Shown: positions 8,277-16,922, counted from the stretch's first letter. The stretch is 26,653 bases of DNA from Clostridiales bacterium (GCA_031285815.1 JAITVM010000008.1:1-26653); one strand, 5' to 3'. Notes: generated from the letters alone by a model not told the origin. A program made the numbers and translations.

Positions 8277-9509
8277 TTAATCCGCATAGATAAGCGCTAA
8301 TAATTTTTCTTCTTTTTTACACATATCATCAATAACGCTTACTAAGTCCACTTCAATATCATCTGCACGTTTTGAAATGTCCTCTAATTTAGAAAATGCA
8401 TTGTTTGCGGTGAGGGTATCTACAGAATAAATGCAAATATGTTTTAATAGCTCGGTTGCATTCCCTATTTTACCCTCATTAATCAAATTGTTTACCTCTG
8501 AATAAAGTGCGCGGGACGCCCCAAAATTAATATAGAATTCCCCATTATCCAAATTACGCACCTTTCTGAGGGCACTGCCTTTCTTATCGCTAATGAAACC
8601 AACAAACGCCCCTTTATAAAACTCCAGCGGTATATTTTTCTTTAAGCAAAATGTCTCAATATAATTAAGCTCGTAATCATTAGCTGTGCTCTCTTCCTGG
8701 GCTTCAAAATATTGGTCTTCAATATTTATTTTTTCCATTATAGATTTTACTTCTAAATTTGCGCCTTCTTCTTTTTTCGCACCGGCAATTACGGGCATAA
8801 CAGGTTCCGGCTGCAAAGCATCCTGAAAAACAGAATCGTCGTCATATAATAGTTCAGGTTCAGCCCCTTGCCCGCCATTGTCTTCTAGCCCTTCCGAATA
8901 GCCTTCTAAAAATGAGTCGTCATCGTTAGAGTATAAATCCCGGATATCCAAATCAGAGGACCCTAACATGATTTCCCCGCTTTCAGAGCTCTCTGCGGTA
9001 AAAATAGGTTTGTTTAAGACCGTGCTCATCAGCTCATTAATATCAGTAATTACTTTACGGGTAGCAAGGCCATCTGTGCCTTCCTGGGCTTTTGCGGCAA
9101 AATTATTAACATTGCCTTCAGAAAGGGTTTCTGCCTGAGGGGCGGCTGCAAGTTGACCAGCCCCTTCGGCTGTATTTTTTTTGTCAATATTATTTTCTTT
9201 TTCATCCAATTGGTTTAGCTTATTAGTAATCATATCTTTTGTCCATTCACTAGGGTTTAAGCCTGAAGAGCCATCCGCTTGGGTTACTGCCTTTTGCTCA
9301 ATGCCATTTTGCCCAGCTTCTTTTTCCCTTTTATACTTTTGTATCAAATTCAAATCCAAAATATTATTTGACTTCCTTGGCGTAGGTGCTGGCTTGCCAG
9401 CTTTATTGTTTGCAGGCTCATGCATCTTCATCATACTTATAGAGCCACTGCCGCCTCTTCTGTTTCTGGTAACATCTTCTTTTTCTGGAGGTGAAATAAA
9501 GTTATACAT
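8277..9509 (-). CDS. Unrecognised 410-residue protein of the pilus operon
   Basis: I do not recognise a family. The protein has no signal peptide or hydrophobic segment. Residues 1-260 are low-complexity and probably disordered: basic at the start (TRNRRGGSGS), then Ala/Glu/Asp-rich with acidic clusters. Residues about 270-410 look folded and mostly helical, with a short strand pair around EFYKGAFVGFISDKKGSALR. The start is the ATG at 9509, preceded by AAAGGGTG. It lies 24 nt downstream of pilO and before a 14-bp stem-loop. Its position between pilO and the PRC-barrel gene, and its similar layout of one folded domain plus a disordered acidic part, suggest that these two proteins are cytoplasmic partners of the pilus machine. 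Confidence 0.7.
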   Translation of the reverse strand: MYNFISPPEKEDVTRNRRGGSGSISMMKMHEPANNKAGKPAPTPRKSNNILDLNLIQKYKREKEAGQNGIEQKAVTQADGSSGLNPSEWTKDMITNKLNQLDEKENNIDKKNTAEGAGQLAAAPQAETLSEGNVNNFAAKAQEGTDGLATRKVITDINELMSTVLNKPIFTAESSESGEIMLGSSDLDIRDLYSNDDDSFLEGYSEGLEDNGGQGAEPELLYDDDSVFQDALQPEPVMPVIAGAKKEEGANLEVKSIMEKINIEDQYFEAQEESTANDYELNYIETFCLKKNIPLEFYKGAFVGFISDKKGSALRKVRNLDNGEFYINFGASRALYSEVNNLINEGKIGNATELLKHICIYSVDTLTANNAFSKLEDISKRADDIEVDLVSVIDDMCKKEEKLLALIYAD

Positions 9510-9533
9510 ACATCACACACCCTTTTTTTAAAA

Positions 9534-10997
9534 TCAAGCCTCGTTCCCTGTTTCTGCCTCTGGTTCAAGAGGGGTTTGCCCCATATAGAAATAATCAAGC
9601 TTTAGCTGGCCATTTTGTGGTTCTTCAAGGCCTTCTTCTGATAAAATAAGCCTTGTAAGCCTGACCGGAAATTGCATCTCTGGGTCTACCTTTTGTGCCA
9701 CCGAAGCCCAGCCCCTAAAATATACTTTGTCCAATAATTGTATCGAATATTCTTTATTGGCAGCATCTTTTACAATTAAGGTTAATTTCGCCCCGGTTAT
9801 ACTATCTGAAAATAAGTTAAGCCCTATTTCATAAACATTTTTCTCTATTACTATATTCTTATCCGATAGGTCTAAAAATAGGTTTGGCGCTTGTGAGCCA
9901 GCCTCAAATTGATAATCGAATACTAAAAGGTCGTCTTCATTTTCTATAGTAGAACTAATTTCATTTTTTGCTTTGGTGCTTTGGTCAAAAGTGCTGTATG
10001 ATGGCTGGTCAAAATTATGTATTTTAGTCTTAATAATTTCTGGTTTATTAAAATCTTCAAAATCAAATGGCTCTCCGGAAGAATTCAACATTGACCAGTC
10101 ATGCAATTCTTGTTTTTCTACATACCTATCAACACTTGGGACTAAATATATGTTCAGGGTTACTACGCCTTTTAACATGGACAGTGCCTCCATATCTTCC
10201 GCATGGCCCTGTATGTAGCTCTCTAACTGACCGCCGCTTAACTGCTCAATGGCCTCTTGGTGCTCGTCATCATTAAGCCCATATATCTCATCATTATTCC
10301 TTGTTTTTCTTTCTAATGTGAAATTTTTTATAATAATCCGCTCTTTATTGTTATCTATCATAGAGAGCAGCTTCCTATATTGTTCAAAAGTCCCTTCTGT
10401 ATTTAATTCTACAGTCAGCACTTCTGCCAACGGCTCGTTGCTTTCTGGGGCTATGGCATTTGGGTTAGGTACCGTTTGCGGTGTAACCGTGCCTTCTTCT
10501 GCCACAGCTTCTTCACCTTCCGCCGCTTCTTCCCCCTCAGCCCCTTCCACCGGGGCGTCTTGCGGTTGCCCTGCCTGCTCTATTGCAGTATTTACAGTTT
10601 CCGAACCGTTTATAAATGACGTTAAAATTTGGTCTTCTGCTATGCTAAATTTAAAATTCAATATATTTAATTCTGTATAATCAGTAATTGATTGCAATAA
10701 ATATATAAACTGCTCTTGCGGGACTGTGCCATAAAATTTGGCCGCATCATTAACGATGCCATCTTTTAGGCTTTGTATCTCAGCCTGCAAAACTGGGACT
10801 TGCCCGGCTTTTGCTTTTTCAGCTTCATACCTCGATTCAAGGTCTATTTTTTCCTGTTCAAGCAATAACCGTTCAGCATGGAATTTTTCATAACCGAAGA
10901 AATATATTAATGCGCCAAAGACCACTATTAATAAAATTGGAATAATCTTCTTGTCCCTATCAGATAATTTCGGTTTAATTGCCCCCACCCCCTGCAT
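9534..10997 (-). CDS. pilO: PilO-like alignment-complex protein with an extra C-terminal beta-sandwich
   Basis: PilO homologues form, with PilN and PilM, the complex that links the cytoplasmic motor to the assembling pilus. This one is 487 residues, more than twice the usual length of about 200. It has a short cytoplasmic tail, one TM helix (about 17-36), a coiled coil (38-80), and a ferredoxin-like part (about 90-230, with an inserted acidic linker EGAEGEEAAEGEEAVAEEG at 151-169). A second domain at about 350-472 has a pattern like a carbohydrate-binding-type jelly roll (IGLNLFSDSITGAKLTLIVK, then RGWASVAQKV, then LKLDYFYM). It overlaps pilN by 23 nt. The ATG at 10997 lacks a good ribosome site of its own, so coupled translation, or a start a few codons downstream behind GGGGG, is possible. 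Confidence 0.75.
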   Translation of the reverse strand: MQGVGAIKPKLSDRDKKIIPILLIVVFGALIYFFGYEKFHAERLLLEQEKIDLESRYEAEKAKAGQVPVLQAEIQSLKDGIVNDAAKFYGTVPQEQFIYLLQSITDYTELNILNFKFSIAEDQILTSFINGSETVNTAIEQAGQPQDAPVEGAEGEEAAEGEEAVAEEGTVTPQTVPNPNAIAPESNEPLAEVLTVELNTEGTFEQYRKLLSMIDNNKERIIIKNFTLERKTRNNDEIYGLNDDEHQEAIEQLSGGQLESYIQGHAEDMEALSMLKGVVTLNIYLVPSVDRYVEKQELHDWSMLNSSGEPFDFEDFNKPEIIKTKIHNFDQPSYSTFDQSTKAKNEISSTIENEDDLLVFDYQFEAGSQAPNLFLDLSDKNIVIEKNVYEIGLNLFSDSITGAKLTLIVKDAANKEYSIQLLDKVYFRGWASVAQKVDPEMQFPVRLTRLILSEEGLEEPQNGQLKLDYFYMGQTPLEPEAETGNEA

Positions 10998-11682
10998 TAA
11001 CTAAATTTTCTGCCCAAAGCGCCGACTCTTCTAAATTAGAATTCAATAATTTAAGTATGTCTACTTGGCAGACAATTTCAAATTGATATCCCTTGTATTC
11101 AGCAGTAACCTCGCTAACGTTTGACCCGCCGGCCCCTTCCACAAAATTTTGTATAGCCGTTCCATGGGGTTCAACTTCTATTACGGTTTGTTTAGCGCCG
11201 GTTGTTACAAATACATCTGAATAATATCCGCTATCCCTTAAATTGTTCTCAAAATTGCCTATTACGGATTTCTCGGTAGCCGTACCTGCAATAGTTATGG
11301 TGGAGCCATCAATCCCTATTGTGTCTAGAAACATATTATCCGCCAAACCATTTGATATTTGGGCTAACACATTTTCGTTAGCTGTATGTATTAGTTTGCT
11401 ATATATATCGAAGGATTTAAAAAGGCTAGCCTCCTTCTTGACTGTCTCCAGCTCGGCAGTACTTGCCGCATACTCTTGAAGCGATTCCGCAAAAGCCTGG
11501 GAAGCCATATCGTTAGTCATAGATTCCACTAATGACTTGTGTTGGCTAAGCGTAAAATATTCAAAAACGGTAAATAACGAAAGACCTATAACAAAAAATG
11601 CAAAAGCCGCTAAAGTTACAAGCAATATAAAATCTGTTTTAGGCTTTACTTTCACATACGGTTCAAAAAAGTTATAGTCCAA
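10975..11682 (-). CDS. pilN: PilN-like pilus assembly protein
   Basis: The 235-residue bitopic protein has a short cytoplasmic N-terminus, one TM (about 18-40, ILLVTLAAFAFFVIGLSLF) and an extracytoplasmic coiled coil leading into a ferredoxin-like fold. The N-terminal NFFEPY recalls the NLLP-type motif by which PilN docks in the groove of PilM. Assignment rests on topology and its place between pilM and pilO; sequence identity to classical PilN is low. It starts with TTG behind GGAGGGG. A Gly-rich end (AGGGGN) overlaps the pilO start, indicating translational coupling. Confidence 0.78.
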   Translation of the reverse strand: MDYNFFEPYVKVKPKTDFILLVTLAAFAFFVIGLSLFTVFEYFTLSQHKSLVESMTNDMASQAFAESLQEYAASTAELETVKKEASLFKSFDIYSKLIHTANENVLAQISNGLADNMFLDTIGIDGSTITIAGTATEKSVIGNFENNLRDSGYYSDVFVTTGAKQTVIEVEPHGTAIQNFVEGAGGSNVSEVTAEYKGYQFEIVCQVDILKLLNSNLEESALWAENLVNAGGGGN

Positions 11683-11721
11683 AACCTTACCCCTCCTGTC
11701 AGAAATTCAAAGGACTAGCCC

Positions 11722-12966
11722 CTATCTGATGAGCGCCCCAATGGCATTAAGATAGTTTAAAATATTATCATTTAACTCATGGTTAGATAACCTGACCGAT
11801 TCAAATTTATAAAAACACCTGGTCGGCAGGGAAAGCTTTTTCTCAAAATATTCGTCTATACCTTTTATAAACGAACACCCGCCATATAAACAAATCTCGT
11901 CTATGGTATTTTTTCTGTTACGGGTCGTATAATATTTTAAAACCTGGGAGATCTCATTTGCCCACTCATCAAGCGTCGAAAGCGAATCTTTTAACACCAA
12001 ATCGTTAAGGTTATTGCTATCCGGGGTTTCATGCAGGTGGTATATTATATCCATAACGGAATAAGTTGTACCGTTTTTGATTTTAATAACCTCCGCCTCG
12101 TCTTCCGAAACACCCATACGCTCAGCGATCGCATTATCTAAGTTTACGCCGCCTACTTCAACGATCTTGTTAAACAAATACCTTCCGTTGCCAAAAATCG
12201 AAATATTAAAGTAAGAATGGCCCATATCTATAAACACAATATTTTTATCTTTTAAGCTGCTCCTTGGGTTACTGGCTATTTCTAAATTAATTAATTTTTC
12301 AATGGAATTTGAGTTTATATCCATTGCAACCCGTTCAAGGCCAGCATCATCTGTCAATTTAACATACGGCTCGATTAAATTTTTAGGCACGGCGCCAACC
12401 GAAACTTTTAACTTCCGGGCGCGTTCCTCTTCATAAGCCGAAATAACTTTTAGCTGCATCACATAAGAAGTCGTATCTATAGGAAGGTATTGGCCCATTT
12501 CATAAGACACAAGGCCCATACGGTCCTCTGCTTTTGCCACATCGGCAATATCCATTTCCCTGCGCAATATCTCCCTGCTGTCAACTGTAAAAACCGCATC
12601 CCTAAGCTTTACGCCGTTATTATTCAGGAGCTCCTTAATGGTTGAATATACACCATGGTGGTCAACTATTTTCCCATCGTCTATACAAGACTTAGGGTTT
12701 ATTATCCCATCCAAAACATCTATATATATTCTGTTATCCTTTACCTTACCTACGACGACCTTACTTGTTTTGCTACCAACATCAAAAACGGCCACAGGTT
12801 TACCCGCCCTTGATTTTCCTGGTTTCTTAGCGCCGAAAGAAGATTTTTTGGAATGCTTGTCCGGAGCCCCCATCATAACAGGCCTATCTAATTTGCCTTT
12901 AGGGGCCCTTCTACTACCTTCCTTTTTAGAAGGATTTGACGACGCCGATGCCCTAGACTTAAACAT
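11722..12966 (-). CDS. pilM: PilM-like actin-fold ATPase of the pilus alignment complex
   Basis: PilM is a cytoplasmic actin/FtsA-like protein that binds PilN and joins the motor to the membrane complex. In the 414 residues, phosphate-1 AVFDVGSKTSKVVVGKV (59-75), phosphate-2 IVFIDMGHSYFNISIFG (243-259) and the adenosine segment ICLYGGCSFIKGI (358-370) are clear. A 55-residue N-terminal extension, rich in Ser, Lys and Arg, precedes the fold; most PilM proteins lack it. The start is well supported by GAGGGGG 8 nt before the ATG. It heads the pilM-N-O block after a 263-nt gap with a strong stem-loop; pilN follows 39 nt on. Confidence 0.88.
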   Translation of the reverse strand: MFKSRASASSNPSKKEGSRRAPKGKLDRPVMMGAPDKHSKKSSFGAKKPGKSRAGKPVAVFDVGSKTSKVVVGKVKDNRIYIDVLDGIINPKSCIDDGKIVDHHGVYSTIKELLNNNGVKLRDAVFTVDSREILRREMDIADVAKAEDRMGLVSYEMGQYLPIDTTSYVMQLKVISAYEEERARKLKVSVGAVPKNLIEPYVKLTDDAGLERVAMDINSNSIEKLINLEIASNPRSSLKDKNIVFIDMGHSYFNISIFGNGRYLFNKIVEVGGVNLDNAIAERMGVSEDEAEVIKIKNGTTYSVMDIIYHLHETPDSNNLNDLVLKDSLSTLDEWANEISQVLKYYTTRNRKNTIDEICLYGGCSFIKGIDEYFEKKLSLPTRCFYKFESVRLSNHELNDNILNYLNAIGALIR

Positions 12967-13048
12967 TAAGTTTCCCCCTCATACTTTTCTTTTATTCATA
13001 TATAATTATCGAAAAAAAATTGCTTTTAGATTAATGTATTTTTAAGTA

Positions 13049-13078
13049 ATATTATTTCCAGTTTAAAAGGGCTCACAA
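13049..13078 (-). promoter_or_regulatory. Possible weak promoter for the pilM-N-O block
   Basis: On the - strand TTGTGA (13073-13078), an 18-bp spacer and TAATAT (13049-13054) lie about 80 bp upstream of pilM and downstream of the 13133-13164 stem-loop. The -10 is a poor match, so this is tentative. Confidence 0.25.
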
Positions 13079-13132
13079 AAACGGATACAATTATCTTTCA
13101 AATACCCCAACTTATGGGGCCTGTGGCCAATA

Positions 13133-13164
13133 TTTAGGCTTAGGGGCAAACCCCTAAGCCTAAA
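13133..13164 (-). terminator. Strong intra-operon stem-loop between minor pilin and pilM
   Basis: A perfect 14-bp stem, TTTAGGCTTAGGGG (13133-13146) with CCCCTAAGCCTAAA (13151-13164), closes the 4-nt loop CAAA. On the - strand it lies about 65 nt past the stop of the LamG pilin, and only TATT follows, so it could be a leaky terminator or an RNA-end barrier that lowers pilMNO expression relative to pilins. Confidence 0.6.
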
Positions 13165-13229
13165 AAATATTTTTTCTACTATATTTATAACCTGATTATT
13201 TTTGTTTATAATATAATTATTTTTAACAC

Positions 13230-14813
13230 CTATGATAATTCTATGCCATATTTATCGGCTAAATATTCATATACCGCAGTTTTGTCAGACAAGCTTAAAG
13301 CTTGGCCCGCCATAATAAATTCAGCAATATCTGTTTCTGAACCAGATAAAGCAGCACCATCATAAGCTTGGCCAAATGCTAGCAGGCTTAAAGAAGAATA
13401 GACAGGCAACTGCGGAAATACTGAAACTTCTTGGCCATCTATTTTTGCAGAAAGCCAGCCCATTTCATTTGTTGACAGCTCAACAATCATCCAAGTATCA
13501 TTTTCGAAAGAAGGCCCTCCGCCAGATTCTAACGAAAACATACCGCCCACGGTTTTCATAACCCCAGTTATGCCGTTAAATGAAAAACCTGCAGATGCAC
13601 TTGGGTTTACAAAACTAAATGGCAAAGCATTTTGATCATTCGCCCTAAAAACACCAATAAAAACCATTGTAGGGTCGTTGGTCATTGTGCTGGCAACGTT
13701 AGCAACTAGGTTTTCTTTGCCCGTAAACCTTAAAAAATCAATAAATACTGGTTTTGTTGCATATTCGTTCCTGGGGCTGGTAGTAACAAGTATATCTATA
13801 TCCCTGACTTTTTCAGTTATTAGTTCGGGCCATTGTGCTACCTCGCTATTAGAAGCCATATTAGCATTTGCCCCTGACTTATAAATTTCCTGCCACTCAG
13901 ATAAATATTTGCTATCACCCATTGTTACTATTTTCGCATCGTTAACATTAGCAAGCGAAGCATCAAAATGTAAAATTTTTGCGCCGGAAGAATCATCTAA
14001 TGGCAGCCCGCCAATATAAATTGGGTTTGAGACTTGCTGGCCGCCTAAAACGCCTTCGAGTGATACCGGTTGTACAGAAAGGGTTAAAAACCTCCCCCTA
14101 TATTCCTCTTTCAAAAGGGACAGCTCTTTTGCCGCCTCTCCTGGTATCGCTTTATAATCATTTGGGTAAACAGGCGCCCTATAACCATCAGTTTCACCTG
14201 CGTATTCTTCATAATGCTTATAATAGCCTTCCCTGGACACGTACCACTGATACCTGACTTCCAAAGTCCGCATAGCCGGCACCGGGCTTGCATGGCTTGT
14301 CGTAATGCTTTCGCCGCTTCCGGTAATGCGCCCGAACTTTGTGCTCTTTTCGCCTTTTGCGGAAACAAATTCTATTACTATATTGCCGGGGATTTCTGGG
14401 GTTTCATATACTACCCTTTTGTTTGCAGATACATATGTTATAATCCTATTCTCCCCGCTATTGTCATCTGTTGGCGATTCGTAGCCGGACACATCGCCTT
14501 CATAACCCCTAATGCCATTGTCAATGGCATAAAATTCTACATCCCTTTTAAACTCATCACTGGTATTAAAAAGGGTCACATTCATTAAAGTATAACGGCT
14601 ATTGTCTACCGGCATGCCGTCCTGTATACTGTCTTTTAAAAGCTGGATTTCCTGTTCAGTCCGTTCTACAGTAGAAAATGTATCCTTTGTTACATCACTA
14701 GTAAACCTCAACATTTTATACTGCTGGCCAAAAACACCAGAAAAAGCTACTGTAATAATCGTGAGTATTACCATGGAAATCAAAACTTCTGTTAAAGTAA
14801 AACCTCGCCTCAT
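13230..14813 (-). CDS. Modular minor pilin with Ig-like and LamG-like domains
   Basis: The N-terminus MRRGFTLTEVLISMVILTII is a class III signal peptide: short basic leader, cleavage after Gly4, Glu at +5, then the hydrophobic pilin helix. A pilin-like body (about 30-180) is followed by an Ig-like segment (about 182-268, with YQWYVS, AIPGEA and SNPIYI at the usual spacing). Last comes a concanavalin/LamG-like sandwich (about 278-527) that opens LHFDASLANV and ends in the typical LSDKTAVYEYLADKYGI. At 527 residues it is over three times a normal pilin, so the modules probably sit at the pilus tip. Binding to glycan or matrix is an inference. It is encoded 15 nt after the vWA pilin gene, as an apparent pair. 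Confidence 0.82.
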   Translation of the reverse strand: MRRGFTLTEVLISMVILTIITVAFSGVFGQQYKMLRFTSDVTKDTFSTVERTEQEIQLLKDSIQDGMPVDNSRYTLMNVTLFNTSDEFKRDVEFYAIDNGIRGYEGDVSGYESPTDDNSGENRIITYVSANKRVVYETPEIPGNIVIEFVSAKGEKSTKFGRITGSGESITTSHASPVPAMRTLEVRYQWYVSREGYYKHYEEYAGETDGYRAPVYPNDYKAIPGEAAKELSLLKEEYRGRFLTLSVQPVSLEGVLGGQQVSNPIYIGGLPLDDSSGAKILHFDASLANVNDAKIVTMGDSKYLSEWQEIYKSGANANMASNSEVAQWPELITEKVRDIDILVTTSPRNEYATKPVFIDFLRFTGKENLVANVASTMTNDPTMVFIGVFRANDQNALPFSFVNPSASAGFSFNGITGVMKTVGGMFSLESGGGPSFENDTWMIVELSTNEMGWLSAKIDGQEVSVFPQLPVYSSLSLLAFGQAYDGAALSGSETDIAEFIMAGQALSLSDKTAVYEYLADKYGIELS

Positions 14814-14828
14814 AAACTAACCTACCTT

Positions 14829-16247
14829 TTAAAGCCCCGGGCCATTGATAAACCAAAGGTCCTGCGCTATAGTCCTGCCTACGCCTTCAAATACCTGGCC
14901 AAGCTCAGTGAAGTCGGTAGCCTTAAAATACCTTTCCTCCGGTATGCCTAGCGATTCCTTAATCATAGTGAGCTGAGACTCACTGGCTGACGCCGAAAAT
15001 ACTATAAAATAAACTTCTATATTTGGGTTAGCCTTAAACCTTGCGGCATTATCCGTTAAATATTTAATCGACGGGGTGCTCCAAGAATATCCAACCCCAA
15101 GCGAAGGCAATTCTTGATATGTCTTGTCGCCATAATACATGTTGCTGGTATTGCCTTGGTATAAATATTCATTAACGTCCCCATCAATCATAAGTATCAT
15201 ATAATCTTTAGTTGGTATGCCTTCTTTTTGCAATTTATCACTCTGTTTGACTATTGAATTATAAGCAACCCTAAGCCCATCCCCAGTATTTGTACATTTT
15301 TGGGGGAGTATTGGGTCTAACGCTGTAGATGTGTTCCTTCCCTTGTATACGGCAGGGTCAAACATCTCAAAAATCATATCATAATAATCTTTAAGCCTGA
15401 TGAAATTACTCGAAAGCTTTTCTTCTTCCGGGTACCCTGGCGGGTACGCATAATATGCATAATCATGAAACCCTACTATCGACATATTTGAGTAATTCTT
15501 AACAGCCGCAAACTGGTTCATAAGTTTTTGGGCCGCTTCCCTTAACGCATAAGTACGGGTAGTATTCAATATAGAGGTAGTATAGTTAGCCAAATTTCCG
15601 TTCATAGAATCAGAACAGTCTAAAATAAGGGTAATATTTGCTGTTACACCTTCTTTACCCATTTCCCTGTTGTCGCCTTTAAAAGCTATCGCCGTAGCTA
15701 CGTCATATTCTGAGCTATAGTCTATAATTTGCAGGGAATTAAGTGCCTCTATTTCAGAATTAAGGTCCATACTTGGGTTAGGGGTATCTTCACCGTAATA
15801 CCCTTTTATTTGATATTGGACTAATTTATTTTGCTCAAAAACATTTTTTGTAGAGAATTGTAAACCATATGTTGTGCCTACAACTGTTTCCGCAAGTACC
15901 TCTTGAACATGCGAATCTGTCGCCGCATTATAAACAAAATGCACTATCTGGCTATACTGCTGCCCATTTTTCTCTCTGTTTACAACGCCAATATAATCCC
16001 AGCCCGCGGTCAGCCTTCCGGATTCAAACGAAGAACGCGGTATTAAAAACAGCGCCGTAGAGTTTTTTACTTTTGAGTTAATAGTCTCGGCCGCAACCCG
16101 CACATTAGATTGAACTGCGCTTTCGCGGCTGCTTATGTCAAATGATGTATTCGCAAATTTCATTAATGAGCCACCAATAACAATAACCATTGAAAATATA
16201 ACCATAGCAAAAATAAGCTCTACAAACGTTACACCTTTACGCTTCAA
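14829..16247 (-). CDS. Modular minor pilin with von Willebrand factor A domain
   Basis: MKRKGVTFVELIFAMVIFSM is a prepilin leader cleaved after Gly5, with Glu at +5. A pilin-like beta region (about 40-195) is followed by a vWA domain (about 203-440). The MIDAS metal site is intact: D210-x-S212-x-S214 in LILDCSDSMNG, Thr in CTNTGDG (318-324) and Asp in MIDGD (353-357). A metal-dependent adhesion site at the pilus tip is the likely role. An insertion rich in Tyr and Pro (260-300) lies on the domain surface. The TTG start has GGGGGGAAGG upstream. It is 472 residues, much longer than a plain pilin, and is paired with the Ig/LamG pilin downstream. Confidence 0.85.
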   Translation of the reverse strand: MKRKGVTFVELIFAMVIFSMVIVIGGSLMKFANTSFDISSRESAVQSNVRVAAETINSKVKNSTALFLIPRSSFESGRLTAGWDYIGVVNREKNGQQYSQIVHFVYNAATDSHVQEVLAETVVGTTYGLQFSTKNVFEQNKLVQYQIKGYYGEDTPNPSMDLNSEIEALNSLQIIDYSSEYDVATAIAFKGDNREMGKEGVTANITLILDCSDSMNGNLANYTTSILNTTRTYALREAAQKLMNQFAAVKNYSNMSIVGFHDYAYYAYPPGYPEEEKLSSNFIRLKDYYDMIFEMFDPAVYKGRNTSTALDPILPQKCTNTGDGLRVAYNSIVKQSDKLQKEGIPTKDYMILMIDGDVNEYLYQGNTSNMYYGDKTYQELPSLGVGYSWSTPSIKYLTDNAARFKANPNIEVYFIVFSASASESQLTMIKESLGIPEERYFKATDFTELGQVFEGVGRTIAQDLWFINGPGL

Positions 16248-16324
16248 AACCTTCCCCCCTTACAAATTCTTTAACACGCGCCAAACGATTTTTTATTTTA
16301 TAACCACGGCGCATATTTTATCTT

Positions 16325-16804
16325 TTATACTGTTTTATTAATTTCCCATTCAAGCATAGCCGGGTTAGCGACATTTACCAGGCAGCGGCCTCTATTTTCT
16401 ACTGCCTTGTCATACATCGTAAGCAGTATCGAGCCTGTCGCTTTAATCTCTATCCATTTGCCTTCTTTATAATCAATAGGTTTAACTTCAACGGATACCA
16501 CAGCATTTTTTGATGGGTCAATAGAAATAGAAGATTTCAAAACCTCTGAACTATTCTCCGGCAAAGCTAGGGTATCAATAAGCTTGCCGCCTTCCGCATT
16601 TGGGGCTGTTAGTGCCGCTATAGACAAATCTATGCCCGTCAGTGTTAAATAATATGCTTGTGCCGACCCCATTTGGATTGCCGCACTTCTGAAATTTGTA
16701 TTAACCATGGTAAATAGCCCGGCTGATAAAAGGATTACAAATACACAAACATACATTACATTAGCCAAGGCGGCACCCTTAAGCCTTTTTTTCTTTAATT
16801 TCAA
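16325..16804 (-). CDS. PilX/GspK-like minor pilin
   Basis: The 159-residue protein starts with TTG behind GAAGGTGA. A basic leader KLKKKRLKG is followed by a hydrophobic helix and the segment SAQAYYLTLTGIDLSIAAL, which matches the AYYLAEAGI pattern of PilX-type minor pilins. Cleavage after Gly10 would put Asn, not Glu, at +5. Lack of Glu5 is typical of GspK/PilX proteins that cap the pilus-tip complex. The C-terminal part is a small beta domain. It lies between pilA and the vWA pilin, fitting a tip-initiation complex encoded as a block. Confidence 0.72.
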   Translation of the reverse strand: MKLKKKRLKGAALANVMYVCVFVILLSAGLFTMVNTNFRSAAIQMGSAQAYYLTLTGIDLSIAALTAPNAEGGKLIDTLALPENSSEVLKSSISIDPSKNAVVSVEVKPIDYKEGKWIEIKATGSILLTMYDKAVENRGRCLVNVANPAMLEWEINKTV

Positions 16805-16894
16805 AATTTAATCACCTTCTACAATAGCCTTTATTTTTTGGTGAAAACGATTAAATATAATTAAATATTTATTGTATAGACCTTGAAGACAAAT

Positions 16895-16922
16895 AAAGGT
16901 AAAGAGTCCCCCCTTTACCTTT
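16895..16922 (-). terminator. Stem-loop after the major pilin gene
   Basis: A perfect 10-bp stem, AAAGGTAAAG (16895-16904) with CTTTACCTTT (16913-16922), has an 8-nt loop 49 nt beyond the pilA stop. The - strand continues ATTTGTC, a weak U-tract. It is well placed to give abundant pilA mRNA with limited read-through into the minor-pilin genes. Confidence 0.6.
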
